Positions 35,167-44,166 of a stretch of 64,000 bases of DNA are shown here, in pieces. Positions within the stretch are counted from its first letter, which is position 1. The number at the start of each line of letters is the position of its first letter. The translations under genes were made by a program, and so were the position numbers. The DNA is taken from contig NZ_AP024590.1 in NCBI RefSeq assembly GCF_018323985.1, positions 1,426,001 through 1,490,000 of the forward strand, given 5' to 3'. The notes beneath the pieces are model-generated. The model worked only from the letters and a program-made list of their open reading frames with translations. It did not search any database and was not told the DNA's origin. This DNA is from Enterobacter kobei (lineage in GTDB: Bacteria > Pseudomonadota > Gammaproteobacteria > Enterobacterales > Enterobacteriaceae).

Positions 35167-36177
35167 TTATACAAACTGCTTATGGCTAATCAGCGGGCCG
35201 CTGATGTGCTGTGTAGCGCGATCCAGCACTTCCTGGATCACCGAGGAAAGCTCGTTGATTTCAAACTTCGCGACATAGCCATCGGCCTGTACTTTACGCA
35301 CGTGATCTTCGTTCGCGCTGCCTGATAAGGACGAGTGGATCACCACCGGGATATGCTTCAGACGCTCATCAGTTTTGATTTTACGCGTCAGGGTAAAGCC
35401 ATCCATTTCCGGCATTTCCAGATCGGTCAGCACCATCGAAATCTTATCGCTAATCGGCACGCCTTCCGCTTCCGCCTGCTGCGCCAGCACCTGAATACGT
35501 TCCCACGCATCTTTACCGGTGATGTGCATGGTATTCGGGATGTTCATGGACTCCAGACCTTTTTCCAGCATGGCGCGCGCCACTTTGGAGTCTTCGGCCA
35601 CAATGGCAACCGCACCTGGCTTCATATTGAATTTCTTGGTGTTCTGCAGGTTTTTGGCGTGCAGATCGTGATCCGGCGGGGTGATGTCATACAGGATCTG
35701 TTCAACGTCCAGCACCAGCGCCAGATTATTGGAATCCTGCTCATCGTCGAGACAGGCGATGCTGGTGATGTAACGGCCATTAACGGCTTTCTCCGCCGTG
35801 TGCACCTGTTTCCAGTCCAGACGGATAATGTTTTCTACTGACTCGACGGCAAACGCCTGTACGCTACGGGCGTATTCGGTGATCAGCAGAATATTCAGAC
35901 CGGTAGTCGGTTTGCAGCCCGCCACCGCCGTCAAATCAATCACCGGAATGATTTGATCGCGGATGTTCACCATCCCCATCATCGGCGGCTTCATACCGGC
36001 CGGGCGAGTGAAGGTGGGCATGGGCACAATTTCACGCAGTTTAAAAACGTTGATGCCAAAGAGTTCTGACTTCGCGTCATGCACCGAGGCGCCAAGACGG
36101 AACAGCAAAAGCTCAAAGCGGTTTGACAGGGTAAGATTGGCCCTGTCATCGATATCTTTCTGGAAACTATCCATCAT
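35167..36177 (-). CDS. cheV: Chemotaxis adaptor/response-regulator CheV
   Basis: A 336-residue chemotaxis protein with an N-terminal CheW-like domain (about 20-170) that couples receptors to CheA, and a C-terminal receiver domain (about 190-320). The receiver keeps the acidic pair Glu195-Asp196 in VAEDSK, the phospho-acceptor Asp252 in LTDLEMPEMDG, and the lysine late in the domain (GYVAKFE). The start could be ATG 36177 or the adjacent ATG 36174; GAGGG just upstream fits 36174 slightly better. CheV is thought to aid array assembly and adaptation. It is present in Salmonella and absent from E. coli K-12. Confidence 0.95.
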   Translation of the reverse strand: MMDSFQKDIDDRANLTLSNRFELLLFRLGASVHDAKSELFGINVFKLREIVPMPTFTRPAGMKPPMMGMVNIRDQIIPVIDLTAVAGCKPTTGLNILLITEYARSVQAFAVESVENIIRLDWKQVHTAEKAVNGRYITSIACLDDEQDSNNLALVLDVEQILYDITPPDHDLHAKNLQNTKKFNMKPGAVAIVAEDSKVARAMLEKGLESMNIPNTMHITGKDAWERIQVLAQQAEAEGVPISDKISMVLTDLEMPEMDGFTLTRKIKTDERLKHIPVVIHSSLSGSANEDHVRKVQADGYVAKFEINELSSVIQEVLDRATQHISGPLISHKQFV

Positions 36178-36249
36178 GCCCTCGGAATGGTATGCGTGCG
36201 TTAAAACTGTTATCGGCACGCCGGTGGAAAAATGGAGGAACGTTTTATA

Positions 36250-37167
36250 TCAAACTGTGATGGCGTCGAAATCTTCAGCCAGAATACTGTGCGGAAAGAT
36301 GGCCCGACACTCATCCACCAGCTTCTGGCTGCCAGAGCTGTCATAGCGTGAGCTGATGTGTGTCATGACCAGCCGCCCGGCATTCGCGTCACGGGCCAGC
36401 TGCGCCGCCTGACGCGTTGAGCTGTGGCCACGGCTGTTGGCTTTCTCCTCCATCGCCGCTTCCAGCGTGGTTTCATGCACCATCAGATCCACATCCTGCG
36501 CCAGATCGCGCGCAGCGGGGCAGGGGGCGGTATCGCCAAAAATCGCCAGCTTTTTACCCGGCGTCGACGGGGAGAGATAGTCATGGCCATTAATCACGCG
36601 GCCATCCTCCAGTGTCACCGTTTCGCCCGCTTTCAGACGCTGAAACAGCGGGCCGGCGGGAATGCCTGCTTCCATAAGCGCCCGGGCATCCAGCGCGCCG
36701 GGCTTATCGTGCTCTTCAATACGGTAACCGTAACACTCCAGCGGATGGTCCAGCGGGTAGGCGGTCACACGCCGCAACCCGTCATCCATTACTTCGCCTG
36801 CGCTAATCTCTACGATGGACAGGGGGTAATCCGTCCAGGTGCCGCTCAGACGCAGCGTGGTTTCAATAAACTCGCGGATGCCCGTTGGGCCATATATCGT
36901 TAACGGCTGGGTGATGCCCGCCATGGAGCGGCTGCATATCAGCCCAGGCAGACCAAACAGGTGATCGCCGTGCAGATGGGTAAGAAAAATTTTCTCCACC
37001 TTGCCAGGATGGTAGGCGGTTTTCATCAGCTGATGTTGCGTACCTTCGCCGCAGTCAAACAGCCACAGCGCGGGCTGCGTCGGGTGTTGCAAATTCAACA
37101 GCAGCGCGCTGACGTTACGCGCTCTGGACGGTACACCTGCCGAAGTGCCAAGAAAGAGAAGTTCCAT
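36250..37167 (-). CDS. rbn: Ribonuclease BN / tRNase Z family
   Basis: A 305-residue metallo-beta-lactamase-fold ribonuclease (older name elaC, also rnz). The zinc motif THLHGDH spans residues 63-69 (His64, His66, Asp68, His69), with further ligands in FGDTAPC and the late HISSRY. These enzymes trim tRNA 3' ends; in E. coli the protein has both endo- and exonuclease activity and is not essential because CCA is encoded in tRNA genes. It shares direction with cheV, whose start lies 73 bp downstream of its stop. It is divergent from elaA over 74 bp. Confidence 0.95.
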   Translation of the reverse strand: MELLFLGTSAGVPSRARNVSALLLNLQHPTQPALWLFDCGEGTQHQLMKTAYHPGKVEKIFLTHLHGDHLFGLPGLICSRSMAGITQPLTIYGPTGIREFIETTLRLSGTWTDYPLSIVEISAGEVMDDGLRRVTAYPLDHPLECYGYRIEEHDKPGALDARALMEAGIPAGPLFQRLKAGETVTLEDGRVINGHDYLSPSTPGKKLAIFGDTAPCPAARDLAQDVDLMVHETTLEAAMEEKANSRGHSSTRQAAQLARDANAGRLVMTHISSRYDSSGSQKLVDECRAIFPHSILAEDFDAITV

Positions 37168-37241
37168 ATGTGCGTTACGCCCTTTCCGAGGGAAGAAAAG
37201 CCATTAGTATAGCGAGAGGCGAATCAATTAAGGAGAGCACC

Positions 37242-37703
37242 ATGATCCACTGGCAAGATCTGCACCACAGCGAACTGAGCGTCAGCGCGCTTTATGAGGT
37301 CCTTAAACTGCGCTGCGAGGTTTTCGTGGTGGAGCAAGCCTGCGCCTATCTGGATGTCGATGGCGATGACCTGGTCGGCGAGAACCGTCATCTGCTCGGC
37401 TGGCGCGATAACCAGCTGGTGGCGTATGCGAGGATTCTGAAAAATGAGGATGATTTCGCCCCGGTAGTGATTGGCCGGGTCATTGTCAGCCCACAGGTAA
37501 GGGGGGAAAAACTGGGCTATCAGCTGATGGAACGCGCGGTCGCCAGTTGTCAGCAATACTGGCCGCAGCACGCGCTGTACCTGGGCGCGCAGGCACATCT
37601 GCAACCTTTCTATGCCCATTTTGGTTTCAGTCCGGTGACCGATATTTATGACGAAGACGGCATCCCGCACATCGGTATGGCGCGGGAAGTTGGCCAGGCG
37701 TAA
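37242..37703 (+). CDS. elaA: GNAT-family N-acetyltransferase ElaA
   Basis: A 153-residue GNAT-fold protein, the same length as E. coli ElaA. The acetyl-CoA-binding motif A is in RVIVSPQVRGEKLGYQLM (about 83-100), and the conserved YLGAQAHLQPFYAHFGF block (about 115-131) is typical of the family. The frame extends upstream, but ATG 37242 has AAGGAGAG directly before it and gives MIHWQDLHHSELS, the family N-terminus. The acetylation target is unknown. elaB follows 53 bp downstream with its own promoter-like sequence. Confidence 0.94.
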   Translation: MIHWQDLHHSELSVSALYEVLKLRCEVFVVEQACAYLDVDGDDLVGENRHLLGWRDNQLVAYARILKNEDDFAPVVIGRVIVSPQVRGEKLGYQLMERAVASCQQYWPQHALYLGAQAHLQPFYAHFGFSPVTDIYDEDGIPHIGMAREVGQA

Positions 37704-37717
37704 CCGCAGGTCATTGT

Positions 37718-37725
37718 CTATAGTT
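37718..37725 (+). promoter_or_regulatory. Possible RpoS-type -10 element before elaB
   Basis: CTATAGTT lies 31 bases before elaB and resembles the CTATACT -10 of stationary-phase promoters. elaB is RpoS-dependent in E. coli. No clear -35 is visible, as is common for such promoters. Confidence 0.35.
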
Positions 37726-37756
37726 ATCAAACCAGTGCAAAACATGGAGAAAACAA

Positions 37757-38059
37757 ATGACTAACCAATTCACAGAAACACGCGTTGACGACGACCTGAC
37801 CCTGCTGAGCGACACGCTGGAAGAGGTGTTACGTTCCTCCGGCGATCCTGCTGATCAGAAATATATCGAACTGAAAGCGCGCGCAGAACAAGCGCTGCAC
37901 GACGTGAAGTCCCGCGTAAGCCAGGCTTCCGACAACTACTATCTGCGTGCTAAACAGGTTGCCTACCGCGCGGATGACTATGTGCGCGAAAAACCGTGGC
38001 AGGGCGTAGGTATCGGTGCCGCTGCCGGCCTGGTACTGGGTCTGTTACTGCGTCGCTAA
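37757..38059 (+). CDS. elaB: DUF883 tail-anchored inner-membrane protein ElaB
   Basis: A 100-residue protein of the DUF883/YqjD-ElaB family. A charged, helical N-terminal part of about 80 residues, likely coiled coil, precedes a single C-terminal membrane helix (WQGVGIGAAAGLVLGLLL, about 81-98) that ends in two arginines. Members are tail-anchored in the inner membrane, and YqjD binds ribosomes in stationary phase; ElaB is induced by RpoS and linked to stress tolerance. TGGAGAA lies before ATG 37757. A strong hairpin follows the stop. Confidence 0.95.
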   Translation: MTNQFTETRVDDDLTLLSDTLEEVLRSSGDPADQKYIELKARAEQALHDVKSRVSQASDNYYLRAKQVAYRADDYVREKPWQGVGIGAAAGLVLGLLLRR

Positions 38060-38091
38060 TAAAACATCCCACTTCAATAATGTGATGTTTG

Positions 38092-38125
38092 CCGCCTCCT
38101 GAAAGCCACATTTTTCAGGAGGCGG
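38092..38125 (+). terminator. Hairpin terminator after elaB
   Basis: CCGCCTCCTGAAA / TTTCAGGAGGCGG is a 13-bp perfect stem with an 8-base loop, followed by TATTGTTT. The T-run is imperfect, but stem strength and position favour a terminator. Confidence 0.75.
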
Positions 38126-38501
38126 TATTGTTTAACACCCCCTTTTTTTATATTCTCAGTCACCTCATCTTTTTTGGATAATATAATATTATCTTTATTG
38201 ACTGCTATTCCATAAATAACAAGTTATTCAATGAATGAATGTTTAAGAGATGATTTCATACGTTGCGTGTATATTTATTTGATTTATTGTAGCGTGAGAT
38301 TTTCTTTTTTTTGATTTATAAATTCATGATTATCAAAGGCTTGGGTGATTTTATTGTTATTTTAAAAATAATTATCTTGAGCGAAAAATATTAATCCTCT
38401 ATAAATGTCGTCCAATATTTTAAATTAACTTTTTCGGACAGCGAACCTCATAGCTGTCTGCCGTTGCTTTATTCTCTTTAGCTGAATAAGGAATATTCAT
38501 C
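38126..38501 (+). promoter_or_regulatory. AT-rich upstream region of adhesin gene 1
   Basis: 376 bp of strongly AT-rich DNA without a gene, carrying runs such as GATAATATAATATTATC. It is a likely promoter region subject to nucleoid-protein silencing. The last ~20 bases (AGCTGAATAAGGAATATTCATC) are shared with the leader of adhesin gene 2, so the duplication includes the translation start region. Confidence 0.5.
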
Positions 38502-39797
38502 ATGCAAAGAAAATCTGTATTATCGTTGTGTATCGCTATGGCACTGAGTGGTAACAGTTATGCCGAAACGAGGCCTTCAGAAAAAAACCGTACCACCAAT
38601 ACTTGTCCTACAAATATCAGTGTGCTGACGGAAGCGCAGAAAGCAAAACTTCCTTCCGCGTGCCAGAAAGAAAGTTCCTTCCTGGAAGAGCAGTGGGAAT
38701 GGGTTGCAGGCGGTGTGGCGGCAGTAGCGGCAGCGGTTGGCCTGGCAGCAGGTGGCGGCGGTGGTGACGGTGGTGACGGTGATGGTGGTGGTGATGGAGG
38801 TGGTGACGGCGGTGATGGTAACGGTAATGGGGATGGTGACGATGACGGTGGTTCCTCTATCCCGACCGGCGATATCATCAAAAATTACAGCAATGGCGTA
38901 ACCTGGAACGAAACCAAAAAAACGATCAGCTTTGGTGGCGTGACCTGGTCTTACACTGCTAATCAGGACGGCACATACACCCTGAAGGATCCGGCGAGCG
39001 GCAAAACTACCGTGCTCAATAAGTGGGTCGTAGATCCGTCCAGCAACGCTGTCTCCCTTCGTGGTACCTCAGCAGATGGCAGTAAGGTCTGGTTATGGGA
39101 TATCTCAGGAAAAATTAATTTTACTGATGCGGCTAACTGGCACGAAGGTAACAACCAGAACATCGATACCAAGGGTGGCACGGCTTCAGGTACCGGCAAT
39201 AATGGTTCCATTATTAGCGGCGACGGAAACACTATTAACAACAACGGTGACACTACCGGAACCAATGGCGGTACCGGCACCAAAGTGGATGGTGACGACA
39301 ATATTATTGATAACAATGGCAATAACACGGGCGACGGGGAAGGGTCAGCGGGTACTGATGTTGACGGTAACGGCAACGACATTAATAACAACGGCGATAA
39401 CACCGCAACCAATGGCGGTACCGGAACAAAAGTTGACGGTAACGGAAACACCATTGATAACAAGGGTAACATCATTGCTGATGGCGAGGGTTCAATCGCC
39501 ACAGACGTTACCGGTGATAAAAACACCATTAACAATACAGGCGACGCCAGTGCAACTAATGGTGGTACTGCCACGAAAGTCAGCGGCGATGATAATGTCA
39601 TCAACAGCACTGGCGAGTTAAAAGCGTCCAGTAATGACATTAGTAAACCATCAACCGGGATTGATGTATCGGGTAACGCCAACCAGATTTCGCAGACGGG
39701 TAAGATGATCGTTGATGATTATTCCACCGGTATTAAGGTCGATGGCAAAGGTAACGTAGTTAACCTGGTCTCGTCTGATATGAGTGTTATCGGTCAG

Positions 39798-39800
39798 TAA
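39798..39800 (+). other. Premature TAA codon in adhesin copy 1
   Basis: The reading frame has CAG TAA GCC ACG GGC; the aligned site in copy 2 (after ITGQ) reads CAG CAG GCG ACC GGG. A single C-to-T change from CAA would create the stop. No homopolymer or short repeat flanks it, so slipped-strand switching is unlikely. Confidence 0.85.
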
Positions 39801-41638
39801 GCCACGGGCGCGAATATTTCCGGTGAATCCAACGAGGTTACGCTGACCGGCAATATGGTGGTCAATAAAGATCAAAAATCACCGTTGGCAGCTGACAATT
39901 TCTATAATGTGTCCACCGGGATTAACGTTAGCGGCACGAATAACACTGTGATGCTGGACGGTCATTTGCAAGTGATTGCGGATTCAGAAAAAGGCGATCA
40001 CACCTATGCCGAAGCGGATGGTTCACAGGAGCACATCAACGGTGTGGTGGTCACAGGTGATAATAACCGTGTGAATTTAACCCAAGGGATCCAGTTAACC
40101 GGCGAAACCAATGCCATGGGTGATACGGGAACTGCCACTGCCAATAAACGAAGCGGTAAAGGCGACACCACCGTCATATCTGTAGATGGTGCATCCTCGG
40201 TTTATATTTCAGGAAATACCACCATTGATGGCGATTTTAGCGCCGTTGGTTTCGCACCTTCACTTAAAGCGAAAAATGGTGGGTATATAGAATTAACCAA
40301 GGATTCTGCTTTTGATACATCCGGTATCACTGCGTTAAGTGATTACGGTGACGATGGGATCAATCGTTATATTTCCGTGGCTTCCGTTGAAAGCGGCGGT
40401 AGCATCGTCAATAACGGCAGCATTATTAGCAATGATGTGATGTTCGTGAACGTGAAGGATGCGGGTAGCCAGTTTACCAATAACGGCACCATGACGATTC
40501 GGCGCACTAATAAATTTGGCCCGAGTGCTAACCCTGCAAGCAGCGTGATGGTAGAAAATGGGGGGACCGCGACTAACAAAGGTACCATCAATGCTGAGAT
40601 TGCGAATAAAGCTGCATCAATCGACGTGCAAGATTATTTTGGTATGGCAGGCGATCCATGGGTCTTTAACGTACAAAATGAGGATGTGCAGGCTATGTCA
40701 GCCCGCGGTGCTGGCAGCATCATTGTCAACGATACTGGCGCAACAATTAATGTGCGTGGTACCGGTGATGGTATGGTCGCAAGCCAGGACGCGACTGCTA
40801 TCAACAAGGGATCTATTGTCATGGATTCCATGTGGGTGGCTGAGGGAGATAGTACCTCTCAAAGTGGAGTTTCGACGGGTAGAGCCATCGACTATGGCGT
40901 AGGTATGGCGGTGGGTTCGACTAATTATGGTTATAACTCTGCAAATAATACTGCAATTAACCAGGGCACGATTACGGTTAAAAACGCTGGCGTAGGTATG
41001 GCAGCCGTTGGCTATACCGGCAATCAGGTGATTAACCAGGGCACAATTAATCTGGAGCAAGACGAAAATAACGATCCTACTAAGCCGCTGGTGGGTATGG
41101 CGGTTTATAACGGGGGTATCGCCATCAATGACACTACCGGCGTTATCAATATCAATGCCGAAAATGGTGTGGCCTTCTATACCGATGGCAACGTTAATAG
41201 CCGTATTATTAACCGCGGGAACATTATCCTCGGTGATGGGGTGCCAGCAGAGGCTGATAACAGCGGTGCAGTGGCAACACTGGAATTTGCTGACGGCATG
41301 ACTCTGAACGGTATCACCACGCTCGATAAAAATACCGCCATACTTGCTGACAGCTCGGTGAGCAATACCGGCACGATTGACGGAACCGCAGCGCTGAACG
41401 TTGATGGTACTTTAAGTAACCAAAGTACTGGCGTTATTAATGCACCTGTCAGTGTTTTTGGAACCCTTAATAACAGCGGTACCATCAATAGTTCTTTGGT
41501 CGTTGATGACTCCGGCAATGTTGTTAACAGCGGCAATATAAAAGGTGGCGCGGTGCTGTGGGATACCGCCCGCATTACAAACACAGGTGGATTCACGCTG
41601 GGTAATAGCTCAGATGCCAAAGATGCCGGCAGGCTGGA

Positions 41639-43718
41639 TCTGAAAAATAACAGCATGTTCGAAAACGCGGCTGGCGGCGTGGTGACGGGCGACAATAATA
41701 AAAACGCCATTCATCTTAATAACAACAGCACCCTGAAGAACGACAAGGGGGCCACCATGAACTTTACCGCCAGCAGTACTGCCGCGGCGGTGAATATCTG
41801 GGGCGGAACGGCTGACTTTATTAATGACGGTATCGTCAACGCCACAGGGGTGGGCGTGGTGATTTCACAAGAGTATGCCGGTGCAGATAAAGCCACATTC
41901 TGGAACCAGGATGACGGGGTAGTAAATTTCACTGCCACGACATCCGGGCAGAGTGCGGTGACGTTCGCTAACAGCAACTATGCCGCTATCAATGATGGCA
42001 CCATGAATATCAGCGGTAACGGTGCCATCGGCATGAAGGGCAGCCAGAACGCGCAGCTGGTGAACAACGGCACCATTAACCTGGGTAGCGCAGGCACCAC
42101 GGAAAGCGGCATGGTCGCCATGCAACTGGACGCAAAAGCGACAGCCGACGCGGTGATCGAAAACAACGGCGCCATTAACATCTATGCGAAGGGCTCTTAC
42201 GCCTTCAGCAAGCTGGGAGCGAATGGTCGTATTGTCAACAACGGCACGGTAACCCTGGCCGGGGAAGGCAGTGGATTAATCCAGCAGCCGGATGTGGCGC
42301 TGGAAGGTAAAGGTACCGGTGGTAACGGCACGGAAACCCATGCTGCCACTTATACCCTGCCGACCGATCCGACTGCTGCACCGAAGAGCACCGGCCTGCG
42401 CAGCAGCATCAGCCAGTACACTATCGGCACCAGCGCCAGTGGCAGTGCGGGTACACTGACGGCGAGCCATGTTGATATTCAGGACGTGAACGTCGACACC
42501 GGCTTTACGGCGGGCACGGCGGCCACAAGCCAGACTTTCAACGACGTGTTTGTCGGGGAAGACATTCAGGGCGAGCAGAACATCACCTCCGCCAGCGTGG
42601 TGTGGACAGCGGAAGGCCAGAAAGACGCGAACGGTAACGTCGACGTCACCATGACCAAAAACGCCTATGCAGACGTGGCGGGTGATGCGGGCGTGAACAG
42701 CGTGGCGAATGCGCTGGACGCGGCCTATACCAGTAACGCGCTGTATACCAGCCTGAACCTGAAAACCAGCGCCGAACTGAGCAGCGCCCTGAAGCAGATT
42801 TCCGGCAGCAAGGCGACCGGCGTGTCCCGCGATGCACGCATTCTGAGCAACCGCTTCGACATGCTGGCAGACACGGCTCCGGTGATGAACAACGGTCTGG
42901 CGTTTAACGTGGTGGCAAAAGGCGACCAGCGTGCTGAACTGAGTAATGACACCACGTACGACATGCTGGCGCTGCGTCAGAGCCTGGCGTTCGGTGGCAA
43001 CCAGACGCTGAGCATGGAATACGGAATCGCCCGCCTGGACGGTAACGGTAACGCCATGAGCGCCGGTGATAACGGTGTAACCGGTGGTTACAGCCAGTTC
43101 TTTGGTCTGAAGCACAGCCTGCCGCTGTCGGAAGACGGTCTGAGCTGGGATAACGCCCTGCGTTATGACGTGCATAACTTCGACAGCAACCGTGCGGTCC
43201 GTTACGGCGACGTGAATAAAACGGCGAATGCCGACACCCGCCAGCAGTACATGGAGTTCCGCACCGAAGGGTCAAAAGCCTTTAAGGTGCAGGAAGGCCT
43301 GACGGTAGCGCCGTTTGCCGGTCTGAAAATGCGTCACACCATGGAAGACGGCTACAGCGAGAAAGGCGCGGGCGACTTCAACCTGAACATGAGCAGCAGC
43401 AGCGAAACGGCGGTGGATGCCGTGGTGGGTCTGAAGCTGAACTATGCGGGTGAAGACGGCTGGGCAGCGACGGCCTCGCTGGAAGGCGGCCCGAACCTGA
43501 GCTATGCGAAGAGTAACCGCACGGCGTCGCTGGCCGGTGCCAGAGGCCAGACGTTCAGCGTGGAAGACGACCAGCAGGGCGGCGGCGTGAACGGCCAGGC
43601 GATGGCGGGCGTGAAGTACAGCGCCGGTGACGCGCAGTTTACGGCGGATGCCTACCAGTGGCAGGAAGACGGCGTGAAGGATAAGGGCCTGATGATGAAC
43701 TACAAATATACGTTCTGA
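41639..43718 (+). repeat. Near-identical 3' block of adhesin copy 1
   Basis: About 2.08 kb that aligns without gaps to 46851-48930 (offset 5212). By eye I count about 20 mismatches, clustered near 41655-41790 and after 43075, with none noticed between. It encodes the end of the passenger and the barrel. Confidence 0.9.
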
Positions 43719-43724
43719 TGGTCT

Positions 43725-43799
43725 GCCGGGTGGCGGCTGCGCCTTACCCGGCCTACATGACTGATTCAGTAGGCCCGGCAAGCGAAGCGCCGCCGGGCA
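43725..43799. repeat. BIME after adhesin copy 1
   Basis: Paired REP palindromes (GCCGGGTGGCGGCTGCGCC.. and TAGGCCCGGCAAGCGAAGCG..) begin 6 bases after the stop. An almost identical BIME follows copy 2. Confidence 0.87.
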
Positions 43800-43820
43800 A
43801 AAACCAGCTCATCAAACCAA

Positions 43821-43850
43821 GACACCCCGCCCCGGCGGGGTGTCTTTTTA
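43821..43850 (+). terminator. Intrinsic terminator of adhesin copy 1
   Basis: GACACCCCGC / GCGGGGTGTC stem with a 4-base CCCG-type loop, followed by TTTTT. The same terminator recurs after copy 2. Confidence 0.88.
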
Positions 43851-44166
43851 TCATTTATCACGCGAATATATCCAGCAATGAATAGCCAATGATTTATTCA
43901 TGCAATAAATAAGTGCTTTGAAATTATATAAATTAAGATGATGTGTTTATTGTGGTGGTAATTTAAATGCATGCGTGGGCATTGTTTTATTTTTACTTAT
44001 TTCAATTGGTTAGGGATTTTTTGAGTAAAGTTAATAATAAATGACTTGAACGATAAATATAAACCATTTATAAGATCTTTCGCTTTATTTAATTAATCTT
44101 ATCTTGCGGCTCTGCCGTGCCTGTCTGTCGTTAATATATATACCAGCTGAATAGGGAACATTCATC
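43851..44166 (+). promoter_or_regulatory. AT-rich upstream region of adhesin gene 2
   Basis: 316 bp of AT-rich DNA with no gene. TTAATATATATACCAGCTGAATAGGGAACATTCATC directly precedes the start codon in its 3' part (44131-44166) and contains AGGGAAC as ribosome binding site. Apart from the last ~20 bases it does not match the region upstream of copy 1, so the two genes probably have separate promoters. Confidence 0.5.

Larger units (their letters stand above)
38502..43718 (+). pseudogene. BigA-like autotransporter adhesin, copy 1, interrupted by one in-frame TAA
   Basis: A 1738-codon frame, intact except for TAA 39798-39800, which replaces a Gln codon present in copy 2. Both parts are in one frame. 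The N-terminal part (432 residues) has a Sec signal peptide (cleavage likely after SYA-21), a Cys pair, a hydrophobic stretch, a Gly/Asp linker (about 85-122), then a passenger with repeats of the NGGTGTKVDGDDN type. The C-terminal part (39801-43718) carries more beta-helix-like passenger and a ~290-residue outer-membrane barrel ending YKYTF. Without readthrough the product lacks its barrel and could not be surface-displayed; the downstream ATG 39855 has no ribosome binding site or signal peptide. Architecture and signal sequence resemble Salmonella BigA. Confidence 0.8.

Noticed and set aside
42276..43175. 299-codon antisense frame in adhesin copy 1, repeated at 47488-48387 in copy 2
   Set aside because: Its presence in both copies only reflects the near-identical coding strand; no independent sign of a gene.
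39855..43718. C-terminal part of adhesin copy 1 as an independent gene
   Set aside because: ATG 39855 has no ribosome binding site, the product would have no signal peptide, and the frame is continuous with the upstream part except for one TAA.
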